From positions 1 through 64,000 of IMG/VR virus record IMGVR_UViG_3300008267_000265: a stretch of DNA of 64,000 nt; one strand, written 5' to 3'. Source of the DNA: a virus. Below, in pieces: positions 8,070 through 17,244 of this stretch. The first letter of the stretch is position 1; every line of letters starts with the position of its first letter. Made by a program: the position numbers and the translations under genes. Under the pieces are notes generated by a model, which was not told where the DNA came from, searched no databases, and worked only from the letters and a program-made list of their open reading frames with translations.

Positions 8070-8462
8070 TTATTTTTTAGTTTTCCCTATCTTTACTAAT
8101 TGCGCAGCTGTCTTAGCAGCATCTTCTTCTGAAAACCCAGCCTTCATAAGATCTTTTTTTAGATCCTCTTCAGTACCCATTTCTGCTCCTCCGAACATAT
8201 CATCACTACCCATGTGATCATCATCGTCATCAAAATCGTTGTATTCTTCTACCTTTTTCATTTTTTCGGTAGATTCCTCCATTGCCTTCATTTTATCGGT
8301 TTTGCTAACTTCTGGAGATTTTTTAGCTTTTGGTGTCTTTACGGCTTCTGTGTAAGCACCACCAGACATATCCATCTTTTTAGCTTCTGCGATGATTTGT
8401 TTGCTTAGGGATTCGAATAGCTGCTTTGATAGACGAATTCTAACTTTTGTGTTGTTGTTCAT
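8070..8462 (-). CDS. small charged protein with IIAE/A leader, unknown
   Basis: A 130-residue highly charged protein between sheath and tube. Residues about 20-28 read SKQIIAEAKK, which resembles the T4 capsid-targeting and prohead-protease site EFIAE/A. The middle is Lys/Glu-rich and contains an acidic block F-D-D-D-D-D-H. The C-terminus has a UBA/NAC-like helix pair (LMKAGFSEEDAAKTAAQLVKIG). I do not recognise a family. It may be an internal head protein despite its tail-gene neighbourhood, or an assembly factor. No promoter motif precedes it; it follows the sheath gene by 16 bases. Confidence 0.55.
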   Translation of the reverse strand: MNNNTKVRIRLSKQLFESLSKQIIAEAKKMDMSGGAYTEAVKTPKAKKSPEVSKTDKMKAMEESTEKMKKVEEYNDFDDDDDHMGSDDMFGGAEMGTEEDLKKDLMKAGFSEEDAAKTAAQLVKIGKTKK

Positions 8463-8478
8463 TGGTTATTGTTTTGTC

Positions 8479-10257
8479 TTACGGTTGACCAAAGGTTACT
8501 CCAGTTGGTAAGATGTTAAAGTCTAATTGAATAAATTCTGCTGTTCTAGTTGGTTGTAAGTAAATAGCACCTACTAACAAGTTTCTATCGATTACATCTG
8601 GCGTGTTGTTAGTGTCATCCATTACAACTCTGAAGGAGAACAAACCTTGTCTTTGTTGTACATACTGTAGGTATGGATTAACTTGAGATAAGAATCTGTT
8701 TCTTGTTACAGCTGTGTTTTGTTCGAAGACTAATGTTTGAGCAATTTGACCAATGTAACTCTTAAGAGCAATCAATAGTCTTCTTACGTTTACTCTATCA
8801 AGTGCTGATGCACGAGCTTGTAAAGTCTTTTGACCGTAGATTACTGTTCCTTGTCCTGGGAATACTGCGATTGGGTTTACTTTTGCAGTATACAATATGT
8901 TTCTTTGACCTACTGTTAATCTTCTTTCAGGTTGGATTACTGTTGGTAGACCACCTCTGTTAAGACCTGCAGGTGCAAACCACTCAGCAGATACCTTATC
9001 ATTGTATTCATATACAGCTGGTACAATCGTAGAAGCTGGAACGAAATGTAGTTTACCTGTCTCAGTTGATCTTACCTGTACCCATGGCCAGTATGTAGCA
9101 CCATATGAATTATCGTAGCTTTGTGCTGCTGATGTAGTAGTTGTAATTGATGAATTATATCCAACCACATCAACTACTGCAATAGCATCTCCGCGATCTT
9201 GTACTGTACCTAATAGTGCACTTATTTGTGACGGTGCGTTTTGACTGGTGATACCAGGTGCGTAGATTGATTTATATAAATATGAATCTTTATTCGCTAG
9301 TAAGTTAATTGCTAGATCGTAATCACCTGCAAACAAGCCTTGTGTATTATTTGCTGCTGTTGTTGCTGGTACTGTTGGAATGTCCTCGAATAAATTTAAA
9401 GGCTGTACTCCAAAGCATCCGTACAAAGGACCGTTAGCACCACCGAAGGATCCGTTAAAAGAACCACTACCGTTTCTAGGAATAGATCCTGTATAAGCTG
9501 GTTGTGGTTGTCCGTTTGGAGTTAGGTAATTCGGTGTTGGGTAGTTAACTTGCTTAACTCTAACATAGTTTGATGAGTTAGGATAGCTACCAGTTGTTTG
9601 TAAATATGCTTGACCGTATTCATCTACCAGTACAGTTTGAGTTTGGTTACCAATGATGTACTCAATGTAGTTATTTTGATTTGGATCCAACGATAAGTTA
9701 GTCCAAGTTTCTAACACAGTTTGTGAGTTGGTATAATCATCACCTCTTCTGATCAATAATGTAAAGTATCCAGAAGCTGAGTCAGCTTGTGCAACTTGCC
9801 ATCTAACGTTTGATGCAGATCCTGATGGTAGTATTCCGTTTTGGTTTACTGCAGCTGATGATGAAAAACTGTTGTTCATTACATCACCTACAGATAAAGT
9901 TTCAAGTACGAAAGCGCCATCTGTTGCACCTGCAATGTTATTTGGAATTACTGACGATGTTGCTGGTGTGTATGATCCACTAGCTACCCTAGTTACCAAT
10001 AACGAAGTACCACCTTGCTGAAAATAGTTGTAGGCTGCTTGAGAAGTTAAATACTCTCTAGTAGTACCTCCAGAAATGAAGGTAGTACCAAACCTAGCTC
10101 TATATTCAGAGTAAGATGTTACTAAGGTTGGAATGTTGGGTTTACCTACTACTGTAGGTCCAATCAAAGCTGCGCCAACGTCAATTGGGCCTGCTGTTAT
10201 TTGAGAAAGATCGTTTTCTCTAAGAAATACGCCTGGTGAGATTAGTGCTTCTGCCAT
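8479..10257 (-). CDS. gp18: tail sheath protein (T4 gp18-like)
   Basis: A 592-residue protein, in the range of T4-like sheath subunits. The N-terminus has the characteristic L-I-S-P-G-V-F-L-R-E-N-D-L. The C-terminal part has the conserved V-N-V-R-R-L-L-I-A-L-K-S-Y-I and a closing R-T-A-E-F-I-Q-L-D-F-N-I-L-P-T-G. The subunit polymerises around the tube and contracts to drive it into the host. The large variable middle (about 120-320) is the usual surface-exposed insertion of gp18 homologues. The tube gene follows after one small gene. Confidence 0.9.
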   Translation of the reverse strand: MAEALISPGVFLRENDLSQITAGPIDVGAALIGPTVVGKPNIPTLVTSYSEYRARFGTTFISGGTTREYLTSQAAYNYFQQGGTSLLVTRVASGSYTPATSSVIPNNIAGATDGAFVLETLSVGDVMNNSFSSSAAVNQNGILPSGSASNVRWQVAQADSASGYFTLLIRRGDDYTNSQTVLETWTNLSLDPNQNNYIEYIIGNQTQTVLVDEYGQAYLQTTGSYPNSSNYVRVKQVNYPTPNYLTPNGQPQPAYTGSIPRNGSGSFNGSFGGANGPLYGCFGVQPLNLFEDIPTVPATTAANNTQGLFAGDYDLAINLLANKDSYLYKSIYAPGITSQNAPSQISALLGTVQDRGDAIAVVDVVGYNSSITTTTSAAQSYDNSYGATYWPWVQVRSTETGKLHFVPASTIVPAVYEYNDKVSAEWFAPAGLNRGGLPTVIQPERRLTVGQRNILYTAKVNPIAVFPGQGTVIYGQKTLQARASALDRVNVRRLLIALKSYIGQIAQTLVFEQNTAVTRNRFLSQVNPYLQYVQQRQGLFSFRVVMDDTNNTPDVIDRNLLVGAIYLQPTRTAEFIQLDFNILPTGVTFGQP

Positions 10258-10278
10258 TTTATTATTTTATTTCTACTA

Positions 10279-10286
10279 ATAAATAG
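10279..10286 (-). promoter_or_regulatory. late-promoter-like motif before the sheath gene
   Basis: The minus strand reads AGCTATTTATTAG, 21 bases upstream of the ATG at 10257. No Shine-Dalgarno-like sequence is visible; the leader is A-rich. Confidence 0.45.
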
Positions 10287-10328
10287 CTATTACTAGTGGC
10301 AAAACCTAATTTATTATAAAGCTGTATT

Positions 10329-10586
10329 TTAGTTTGCTTCAATTGGAGTAATTTCACCTGTTTCAACGTTGATTGATCCGTCTCCGTACTTCTCTCCTAA
10401 CGTTTTCATAAGTGCTTGTTGTGTGTCAACATTGCTCTTAATTGCTACTTTTAGGTTGTCTAACTCTAAATCAATTAGCGTTTTTTGATAGTGAATCTCA
10501 CCTAGCATAGCTGCTAAGCGGTTAGCTTCTGTTCTGTAGTTTTGGAATTGACTTAATTCTTCTGCTGTAAGTTGTTTTTTATCCAT
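10329..10586 (-). CDS. small coiled-coil protein, unknown
   Basis: An 85-residue protein that is almost entirely predicted helix, with heptad-like spacing (RLAAMLGEIHYQKTLIDLELDNLKVAIKS) and an acidic, isoleucine-rich end. Similar short helical proteins occur beside sheath genes in T4-like phages, but I cannot name a family. Its start overlaps the end of the upstream membrane-anchored gene by 8 bases, so the two are probably co-translated. Confidence 0.55.
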   Translation of the reverse strand: MDKKQLTAEELSQFQNYRTEANRLAAMLGEIHYQKTLIDLELDNLKVAIKSNVDTQQALMKTLGEKYGDGSINVETGEITPIEAN

Positions 10587-10821
10587 TGTTTTGTTTTTTT
10601 GTAACTTGAGTTTTAGGTTTTTTTGTTGTTGGTGTTTTTGTTTTCTTAGGAGCTTTCATAATTGGAGCATCAGTTTTTTTAACTGGCTCTACAACTGGAG
10701 TTGACTCTTCTGTAGTATTCTCTATTGTTATCTGAGATGATACTACTGGTTTCTTAGCAGCTAACTTTGCAATAATGCCTGCTACTGCTAATACGGCGAT
10801 AAGTACAAGAACGAATGACAT
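10579..10821 (-). CDS. small N-terminally anchored protein with Lys/Thr/Pro tail
   Basis: An 80-residue protein with a hydrophobic N-terminal segment (residues 3-18, FVLVLIAVLAVAGIIA) followed by basic AKLAAKK, suggesting a single membrane anchor. The rest is low complexity and basic, with K-K-T-K-T-P-T-T-K-K-P. A promoter motif lies 19 bases upstream. The function is unknown; a small host-envelope protein is possible. Confidence 0.55.
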   Translation of the reverse strand: MSFVLVLIAVLAVAGIIAKLAAKKPVVSSQITIENTTEESTPVVEPVKKTDAPIMKAPKKTKTPTTKKPKTQVTKKQNNG

Positions 10822-10840
10822 AGTAGTTTGTTTATTTAAT

Positions 10841-10848
10841 ATAAATAT
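10841..10848 (-). promoter_or_regulatory. late-promoter-like motif before the anchored small gene
   Basis: The minus strand reads ATATATTTATATTA, 19 bases upstream of the ATG at 10821. It lies in a 57-base AT-rich gap after the third glycine-rich adhesin gene. Confidence 0.4.
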
Positions 10849-10878
10849 ATACGATTAAGAGAAAACGACCAAATCTTT

Positions 10879-11742
10879 TTAAAAAGTTGCTATAATTACT
10901 AAGCCGTCGCCTCCTTTACCTCCACGACCTCCCGCCGCTCCTACTCCAGGCCCTCCTGCTCCTCCTCCGCATCCAAATGCACCATCTCCTCCATTTCCAC
11001 CAACTCCCGCATTATTACCGCCTCCACACGCTCCTCCTGTTCCGTAGAAAGGCTTCCAACTCCATATTCCACTACCTCCTGCCGCTCCTGTATTAGCTCC
11101 TCCAGCTGGTATGGTTGGAGTCGTAAATACAGAGAAGTTAGCAGTTAGTATTCCTGCTCCTACAGCATTTGTTCCACCTCCTGGGTGTCCGCCTCCTGCT
11201 GATAATGTATAAACTGGATATGCTGAGATGTTCGTAGTCGATGTACTTGTTCCTCCTGTTGCTGACCAAGTTGCTAGGTTTAATAGATATGCGTTTATTA
11301 TTCCTGCTGTTGTTTCCCCACTTCCCGCTACTGTTGCTGCTGCGTTACCTGACGTACATACTATATTCATTGTATTACCTGAGCTAGCTGATACCGCTAC
11401 AAAACTCTTGTTTCCTGCTCCTCCTTGATTTGCTGCTGATGTTGATGTTGTACCTGCTCCACCAGCTCCACCTGGACCTGGCTGCACGTATAAAGTATCG
11501 GGTAGTACATTTGCTGGAAATAATGCTTTTGTTATACCTCCACCACCACCACCGTTAACCGATATAGCTGATATTGTAGATCCTGATACTCCGCCTGACC
11601 CGCCAGATCCTCCTCCGATACACATTATCCAAACAAAGTTACAGTTTCTTGGCTTATTCCAAGTTTGCCAGGTTGTAGTTCCTTGTGAGTAAAATACTTT
11701 TATACCTTCTTGTTGATTCGGTATATTGAATACATCTAACAT
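10879..11742 (-). CDS. glycine-rich tail adhesin, tandem copy 3
   Basis: A 287-residue protein. The N-terminal 45 residues match its two upstream neighbours (M-L-D-x-F-N-I-P, then T-W-Q-T-W-N-K-P-R-N-C-N-F). The rest consists of Gly-rich runs interleaved with small Ser/Thr/Ala segments, ending G-G-K-G-G-D-G-L-V-I-I-A-T-F. Polyglycine-rich receptor-binding tips are known in gp38-type adhesins, where glycine helices present variable loops. Here the loops (about 90-230) differ strongly between the three copies while the ends are conserved. Confidence 0.65.
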   Translation of the reverse strand: MLDVFNIPNQQEGIKVFYSQGTTTWQTWNKPRNCNFVWIMCIGGGSGGSGGVSGSTISAISVNGGGGGGITKALFPANVLPDTLYVQPGPGGAGGAGTTSTSAANQGGAGNKSFVAVSASSGNTMNIVCTSGNAAATVAGSGETTAGIINAYLLNLATWSATGGTSTSTTNISAYPVYTLSAGGGHPGGGTNAVGAGILTANFSVFTTPTIPAGGANTGAAGGSGIWSWKPFYGTGGACGGGNNAGVGGNGGDGAFGCGGGAGGPGVGAAGGRGGKGGDGLVIIATF

Positions 11743-11746
11743 ACTT

Positions 11747-12631
11747 TTAAAAACTTGTTGTTGTTGTTATAATTACTATTCCGCTACCTCCGTTTCCTCC
11801 ATTACCTCCTAAAGCACCGCCTCCGCCTCCACCACCACCGCCTGAACCGTATGATCCATCACCTCCTCTACCTCCGGTAGTTGTGCTACCAGCACCGCCA
11901 GTTCCTCCCATAAAAGATAGTACTGGTTCAGTTATTATCGGTCCGTTAGATCCGTTAGGAGCGGTGACTCCTGTTGCAGCTAATGGGCCTGGTATAGCTG
12001 GGAAGTATCCATTTGCTACGTAGCCCCCACCTGCAACTTGAGCACCTCCTCCACATCCGGCTAACGTTATTGAAATCGGGGTTATACTAGTTCCAGCACT
12101 TACAGCTCCACCAAGTACACCAGCTGCCCCAGCAATAGCTGTAAAACTTGCTATATTCAAGAAAATAGCACCTGCAACTGTTGCTATTGTTTCTCCAGCT
12201 CCACCACCATTACCTGCAGCACCTCTAGCAGATGTTATGCCTGATGTACATACTATGTTTGCTATAGACGATGCATCTGGAATTATACAAATATTTGATT
12301 TCTCAGCATTTTGAGCTGGGTTGAATGTTGAGGTAGAACTTCCTAGACTACCGGATCCTCCAGCTCCTATATAAACATATAATAAGTCTGGTAGCACGGA
12401 TGCTTGATAGTATGCGCGAACTACACCACCTGCTCCACCGCTACCGCCACCAGTACCTCTTGCTGTAACTCCTGTCACTGCTCCTCCAGCTCCACCACCT
12501 CCTCCACCAATGCATAGTATATTTACAAACTTAGCTCCTCTTGGTTTTACCCATGTTACCCAAGATCCTGCATTTGTGAATGTTTGTGTATTTACGTTAC
12601 CGCTATTTCGAAAATATGATAAATCTAACAT
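11747..12631 (-). CDS. glycine-rich tail adhesin, tandem copy 2
   Basis: A 294-residue paralogue of its neighbours. The N-terminus keeps M-L-D and S-W-V-T-W-V-K-P-R-G-A-K-F-V-N-I-L-C-I-G-G-G-G-G-G. The end is a long Gly block followed by G-S-G-I-V-I-I-T. Internal loops differ from copies 1 and 3. It begins immediately after copy 1 (no gap) and is followed by copy 3 four bases later, so the three are one transcript. Confidence 0.65.
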   Translation of the reverse strand: MLDLSYFRNSGNVNTQTFTNAGSWVTWVKPRGAKFVNILCIGGGGGGAGGAVTGVTARGTGGGSGGAGGVVRAYYQASVLPDLLYVYIGAGGSGSLGSSTSTFNPAQNAEKSNICIIPDASSIANIVCTSGITSARGAAGNGGGAGETIATVAGAIFLNIASFTAIAGAAGVLGGAVSAGTSITPISITLAGCGGGAQVAGGGYVANGYFPAIPGPLAATGVTAPNGSNGPIITEPVLSFMGGTGGAGSTTTGGRGGDGSYGSGGGGGGGGGALGGNGGNGGSGIVIITTTTSF

Positions 12632-13543
12632 TTACAATATTGTTGTTATTATTACTAGTCCATCACCGCCCTTACCCCCTCTACCGCCAGCTGTCACGCC
12701 AGCGCCACCACCGCCGCCACCTGATCCGTATCCACCATTCCCTCCAGTCCCTCCAGTACCTCCAACTGCTACTGTCCCTCCACCTCCTGCTCCGCTCATG
12801 CTACAGAGTGGGTTCAATGATGCATACCCTGATTCAGCAGATCCTGATTGAGGACCTCCATTTACATTTGCAGTTAGAACTGCAGTTGCAGCTGTGTTAG
12901 TGCCTCCGTTTCCAAATGTACCTGCCGTCCCGTTTTTAAACCCTCCACTTGCACCTCCCATCGCTAAGTTGTTTGATGCAAAAGCGGCTGATCCATTACC
13001 TGCTGTTATTAATCCGGTTATGCCGTTTACACCTGCAACTGGTATAATACTCAATCCTATCGTAGCTCCTAAAATAGTATTTCCAGGTACTACTGCAATT
13101 AGACCACCTGTACCTCCTGTTGCGTTACCGCTTGCACCGGCATTTCCACCGCTTCCTCCATTTGTATTGCCTGATGATAAGATGCCTGGGATTATTGCGT
13201 TAGTTGGCGCTATGGAAACAATACTAATAGTACCGCCACTCCCATTGCCACCGCTCGCTCCACCTGCTCCACCTGCCCCTACCTGGATATATAAAATGTC
13301 GGGTAGTAGGAATGCTGGGTAGAATCCTCTGCAGTATGCTGCTGATCCACCTCCGCCGCCTCCTGATCTAGTTGTGGCTCCGGTTGCAAAGCCACCGCCT
13401 CCACCACCGCCTCCGCCGCCCATAGCAAATATTTGTAGGAACTTAGCTCCACGTGGTTTTTTCCACGTCTGCCAAGCACTTCCCATTGTGTAAAATATTT
13501 GAGAGGTTGTTTCAGTTGCAGGTATATTAAATATATCTAACAT
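12632..13543 (-). CDS. glycine-rich tail adhesin, tandem copy 1
   Basis: A 303-residue protein, the first transcribed of three tandem paralogues. It starts M-L-D-I-F-N-I-P and has A-W-Q-T-W-K-K-P-R-G-A-K-F-L-Q-I-F-A-M before the first poly-Gly stretch; it ends G-G-K-G-G-D-G-L-V-I-I-T-T-I-L. Conserved ends with divergent Gly-rich interiors are what one expects of a receptor-binding repertoire kept by duplication. Receptor binding is an inference from family resemblance and the fibre-gene context. Confidence 0.65.
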   Translation of the reverse strand: MLDIFNIPATETTSQIFYTMGSAWQTWKKPRGAKFLQIFAMGGGGGGGGGGFATGATTRSGGGGGGSAAYCRGFYPAFLLPDILYIQVGAGGAGGASGGNGSGGTISIVSIAPTNAIIPGILSSGNTNGGSGGNAGASGNATGGTGGLIAVVPGNTILGATIGLSIIPVAGVNGITGLITAGNGSAAFASNNLAMGGASGGFKNGTAGTFGNGGTNTAATAVLTANVNGGPQSGSAESGYASLNPLCSMSGAGGGGTVAVGGTGGTGGNGGYGSGGGGGGAGVTAGGRGGKGGDGLVIITTIL

Positions 13544-13551
13544 AAACTAGT

Positions 13552-13740
13552 TTATGGTTGTTGTGCGCAAGCTGGCGGTTGTGCGTATCTATCTATTAAA
13601 TGAAATGCTACTGGTAGTCCAATTTCATTACAATCTTTATCGATTGCTTTTACAAAGACTTGCCAGTCATCTTCTACTACATAGTAAAATTCAGGGTCTT
13701 GTAATGTTCCTGTATCATCATGTGATAATATATAATGCAT
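13552..13740 (-). CDS. small fibre-region protein, unknown
   Basis: A 62-residue protein (M-H-Y-I-L-S-H-D-D-T-G-T start, A-C-A-Q-Q-P end) with no recognised domain. It fits tightly between the 142-residue fibre-region gene (15 bases away) and the first glycine-rich adhesin (8 bases). It could be an assembly chaperone for the adhesins, but nothing in the sequence proves that. Confidence 0.45.
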   Translation of the reverse strand: MHYILSHDDTGTLQDPEFYYVVEDDWQVFVKAIDKDCNEIGLPVAFHLIDRYAQPPACAQQP

Positions 13741-13755
13741 ATTGTATGAGTTTTA

Positions 13756-14184
13756 TTATGGTGTTGTATAAGATCCTCCTACTGCTGATGCATACCAACC
13801 GCCGCCTGCTGATTGAGCTGTTGCAAGCGTTGCTAATATTCTATATCCGGCTGGTAATGCTGCGTTTACTGGTAATTCGTATACTGCTGTTGCGGCTGTT
13901 TGAGTTGCTGATGTTAGCGGTAACGTAATTTCATCGAATAATACGTTGTTTGCTGCACTGCCCGTTGCTTGACCGTTATTAATGAATATACGAGCTGCTG
14001 TTGCTGTAGTAGATCCTGATGCTTTGAATCTAACTCTCTGTACAAAGCTTCCTGAAATAGAGGCTGAGAAGACTATTGCTGCGTTAGCAGCTGTTGCATC
14101 GTACGTAGAGTTTACCGCTGTTAATACAGTTGTCCACTGTATATCTCCTACTCCTGAGTAAATTGGTGCTGTGTTTAATGCCAT
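13756..14184 (-). CDS. tail fibre-associated structural protein
   Basis: A 142-residue beta-rich protein, high in Ala, Thr and Ser. It has an N-terminal M-A-L-N-T-A-P-I-Y-S-G and a segment F-V-Q-R-V-R-F-K-A-S-G. The end (L-P-A-G-Y-R-I-L-A-T-L-A-T) resembles small virion or fibre-tip proteins found with phage fibre genes. There is no enzyme motif. It follows the disrupted fibre gene by 12 bases. Confidence 0.5.
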   Translation of the reverse strand: MALNTAPIYSGVGDIQWTTVLTAVNSTYDATAANAAIVFSASISGSFVQRVRFKASGSTTATAARIFINNGQATGSAANNVLFDEITLPLTSATQTAATAVYELPVNAALPAGYRILATLATAQSAGGGWYASAVGGSYTTP

Positions 14185-14196
14185 AATTGTTTATAT

Positions 14197-15427
14197 TTAA
14201 AATAAGTTTGAATATCCTATTGCTATTGCTACTACTTTACCTTGTGATAAGCCTCCTCCACCTCCACCAGTTGAATTAATTGTCACATCTCCTGTTCCTG
14301 ACGGACCTGTGGAAGTTATTGATATATTTGTTCCTGCTACGATTGGAGGAACTTAGTACTGTTCCTATTACATTTGATGCCGTTACGAAAGAAGCAGTTT
14401 GTGCTGTCGTAGCAAAGGATGCTGATGTTATGGTACCCGAAAACGATCCTGTAAATCCTGCTGTAGATGTTACACTTCCGCTGAATATGGCAGGGCCTAT
14501 ATTTGTAAAAGTAGATGAACCTGATACGATTAATGATCCTGTTATTTGTACTTGCGATCCTGATGCGAATATTAAATTGCTTCTGTTGAGGTCACTAGTT
14601 CCGTTTCCTATTATAAAAGCATTTGGATCTGTTAATGGAATGTTATAGGCTCCTTCTACGTGTTGAAAATCACCGTACGCTATTGTACCCAGTCCTTCTG
14701 CATGTGATGCATCTCCTACCGCCAAGCTTCCGCTGCCTTCTGCATGTGAGTAATCGCCATATGTTATGGTTTTACGACCTTCAACATGGGATGCTAATGC
14801 TGATGGAAACGTTTCGCTGGCGTTGTAAGGCGTAGGTGTTGTTGTTGATGTAAAATATAAAGTTCCGTTAACGGACGCGTCTACTAATTGTATTGATACT
14901 GTTCCAGCAAAACCTATCTCAGATGGTGTGTAGGTTACTGATTGTATTTCGTAAAGTGTTCCTTCAATATTCAAGTACTTACCAAAATCGCTACTGAAGT
15001 CAACTCCTGGATCGAGAACGATGTTGACTAATCCGGAGCTAAAAGAGAGATAGTACCAGAGCTGTCCAGCTGTAGTGCCTTCTCCTTCTGCGTGAGTGTA
15101 GCTGCTAACAGCAATTGGGTTACTGCCGTTTGAAAGTTTACCAAGAGTTATTAAATCCGATGTAAAGTATCCACCACCATCAACAGTTAGTTTTTGATAC
15201 AGAGTCGTTGTACCGATTCCTATCTGAGCAGCATTTTCATAAATTACACTTGCTGTTAATTGTGTTGATCCGTTCCATTTAGCTATGTAGCTATCTGTAC
15301 CGCCTTGAAGATTACTTGCTGTACCGAATAGTGATCCGGTTATGCCGTTTGTAACTGTTAATGATCCAGTTACTATAGAATTATTTTGTGAGATGAGCCC
15401 GTTCTTGGCTACAAATTCATTTGCCAT
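14197..15427 (-). CDS. tail fibre with HAEG repeats, frame interrupted near its 3' end
   Basis: The first frame encodes 383 residues: an N-terminal I-T-G-S-L repeat zone, then several Y-S-H-A-E-G-type repeats (about 108-245) and I-I-G-N-G-T. HAEG repeats form beta-roll stalks in phage fibres and tailspikes. The frame decays after T-V-L-S into an Arg/Asn-rich tail ending at 14276. Skipping one base at about 14351-14356 restores a fibre-like continuation (V-P-P-I-V-A-G-T-N-I-S-I-T-S-T-G) with a Gly run, ending Y-S-N-L-F at 14197. The gene thus appears to carry a frameshift (real mutation, programmed or assembly error). Coordinates include the recovered 3' part. Confidence 0.6.
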
Positions 15428-15462
15428 GTTTAATTAGTTTTCACTATCCAACTAATAGTCTA

Positions 15463-17241
15463 TTATAAATAGGTAGCTATCATTTTTACAGTCCATGCTG
15501 ATGATGCTGCTACTGCGTTAATTTGAATTTGACTTGAGACTATTGCTGCTTGGAATGTTATATCTGATGTGTTTCCTATATCTACTGTTGCGTTATCGTA
15601 GTATGATGTTGATGTACCGTTCCACGATACTACAAATTCACCTGCTCTTGAATTAGCTCCTTTGTAGACTGTATACCTACAATGAGCTGATGTCCACGAT
15701 CCAGTTGCTTGCTGGAACATATTGTTCGATCCAACTATTGTAGATGCATACTTTGAGAAATCTGTTAGTGTTTCGTCTATTGTAAGTGTTGATGTTACAA
15801 CGAAGTTTGATCCACTCTGTGCATTTATTGCATTAATTACAGTTCCAGTTACTAGTGACGCTGTTTGAGCAAAACTTGCTGTACCTGCAAACTGAGATGT
15901 GTTGGATCCAGTGTACGCGTTAAAGCTCGACGTCGTCACTAATCCACTAGTATCTACTGATCCACCTCCTGCATTCATAGCATATGATGCTGTTAGTGCG
16001 TATGATGATGATCCTAATAGTGATCCTGTTATATTCGCAGCAAGTAATGATCCAGTTACTGTAAGCCCGTTTGTAAAATTACCTGAGCCTGATACATCTA
16101 GTTTGTAGTTTGGAGTGGTTGTACTTATACCTACATTTGTATTAGCTCTAATATAGAGAGCAGTATCTAAAATAGAAGAACCATTTCTTACTTGAATAAA
16201 AAAATCACCAGTATAAAGACCTGTACCTCCACCTAATGTTATTAATCTAGATCCTAATCTAGCTACAGCTGTAGGACCATTACCATGAGCAAATGAAAAT
16301 AGAGAAAATGTGTTAAGAGTTGTTGCTCTATTATATGTTGATATTGTAGATCCTAATGTCAAATCTGTTAAATCAGTTTGAGAATCAGCGGTTGTTACTC
16401 GAAGTACATTAGTACTAAAAGTACTTCCACTTACTTCTAATCTAGTATCAGGACTATTTACTCCTATACCAACTCTATTAGCGCCTCCATCTACAAATAA
16501 TGTATTACTATCTATATTTAGATTACCCAACAAACTCATAGTAGCCGCATTCATTACAATGCTATCTGTTGTAGCATCGCCAAATGTCATATTCCCTGAG
16601 ACGATTAGATTTCCATTTAAGACAGTTGCTCCTGAAACAAATAAGGATCCTGATGTGCTTGGTCCATTTATTGCTATTCTATATCCTAAATCTCTAATAG
16701 TGATACCACTTTGAGATGGTTCAAATACGAAGTTTCCTGATGAGGAGAACATAGTAGCTACTACTGTATTTCCTGCGCTGCCTGATTGAAAAACTAGATC
16801 GCGTGTATTTGCTCGTATGATATTTGTTACAATGTGAGATGTAAATGTGTTACCGCTTGCTCTCATATCTCCAGATACATCAAGTTGCACACCAGGAGAG
16901 ATTGTACCTATACCAACTCTATTAGCTGCTCCATCAACATATAAAGTATTACTATCTATATTTAATATACCATTACCACTGCCTAGACTCATTGTGGTAG
17001 CGGTTAATGTAATAGTATCTGTACTTGTATCACCTAATGCAACGTTGCCTGATACGATTAAATTATTTCTCACAGTAAAGGCATCAGCGCTTGATGCTGT
17101 GGCGGCATGAGATGCACTGACGGTGTTTAGAACATTATTAGCCCAGCTCGCAGTTCCAAATAAACTACCCGTAAAGCTAGTTGCAGTTACTGATCCTGTT
17201 ACATTTAGTGATCCTGTTACTATGGGTTGAAATATTCTCAT
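15463..17241 (-). CDS. tail fibre protein
   Basis: A 592-residue protein. It begins I-V-T-G-S-L-N-V-T-G-S-V, with V-T-G-S/V-S-G-S repeats and recurring S-N-T-L-(F/Y)-V-D-G-x-A-N-R-V-G-I-G modules around residues 100-280, typical of long beta-structured fibre shafts. The last 110 residues form a separate domain (E-F-V-V-S-W-N-G then D-I-G-N-T-S-D-I-T-F) of the kind found at fibre tips. Its ATG lies 3 bases after the stop of the 1431-residue fibre gene. Confidence 0.7.
   Translation of the reverse strand: MRIFQPIVTGSLNVTGSVTATSFTGSLFGTASWANNVLNTVSASHAATASSADAFTVRNNLIVSGNVALGDTSTDTITLTATTMSLGSGNGILNIDSNTLYVDGAANRVGIGTISPGVQLDVSGDMRASGNTFTSHIVTNIIRANTRDLVFQSGSAGNTVVATMFSSSGNFVFEPSQSGITIRDLGYRIAINGPSTSGSLFVSGATVLNGNLIVSGNMTFGDATTDSIVMNAATMSLLGNLNIDSNTLFVDGGANRVGIGVNSPDTRLEVSGSTFSTNVLRVTTADSQTDLTDLTLGSTISTYNRATTLNTFSLFSFAHGNGPTAVARLGSRLITLGGGTGLYTGDFFIQVRNGSSILDTALYIRANTNVGISTTTPNYKLDVSGSGNFTNGLTVTGSLLAANITGSLLGSSSYALTASYAMNAGGGSVDTSGLVTTSSFNAYTGSNTSQFAGTASFAQTASLVTGTVINAINAQSGSNFVVTSTLTIDETLTDFSKYASTIVGSNNMFQQATGSWTSAHCRYTVYKGANSRAGEFVVSWNGTSTSYYDNATVDIGNTSDITFQAAIVSSQIQINAVAASSAWTVKMIATYL
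15465..15472 (-). promoter_or_regulatory. late-promoter-like motif before the HAEG fibre gene
   Basis: The minus strand reads CCTATTTATAATA, 37 bases upstream of the ATG at 15427, overlapping the final codons and stop of the preceding fibre gene. Confidence 0.35.
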
Positions 17242-17244
17242 CTT

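Noticed and set aside
12510-13322. Plus-strand Pro-rich open frames opposite the glycine-rich adhesins
   Set aside because: Gly codons (GGN) read backwards give Pro (NCC); these are mirror images of the poly-Gly genes.
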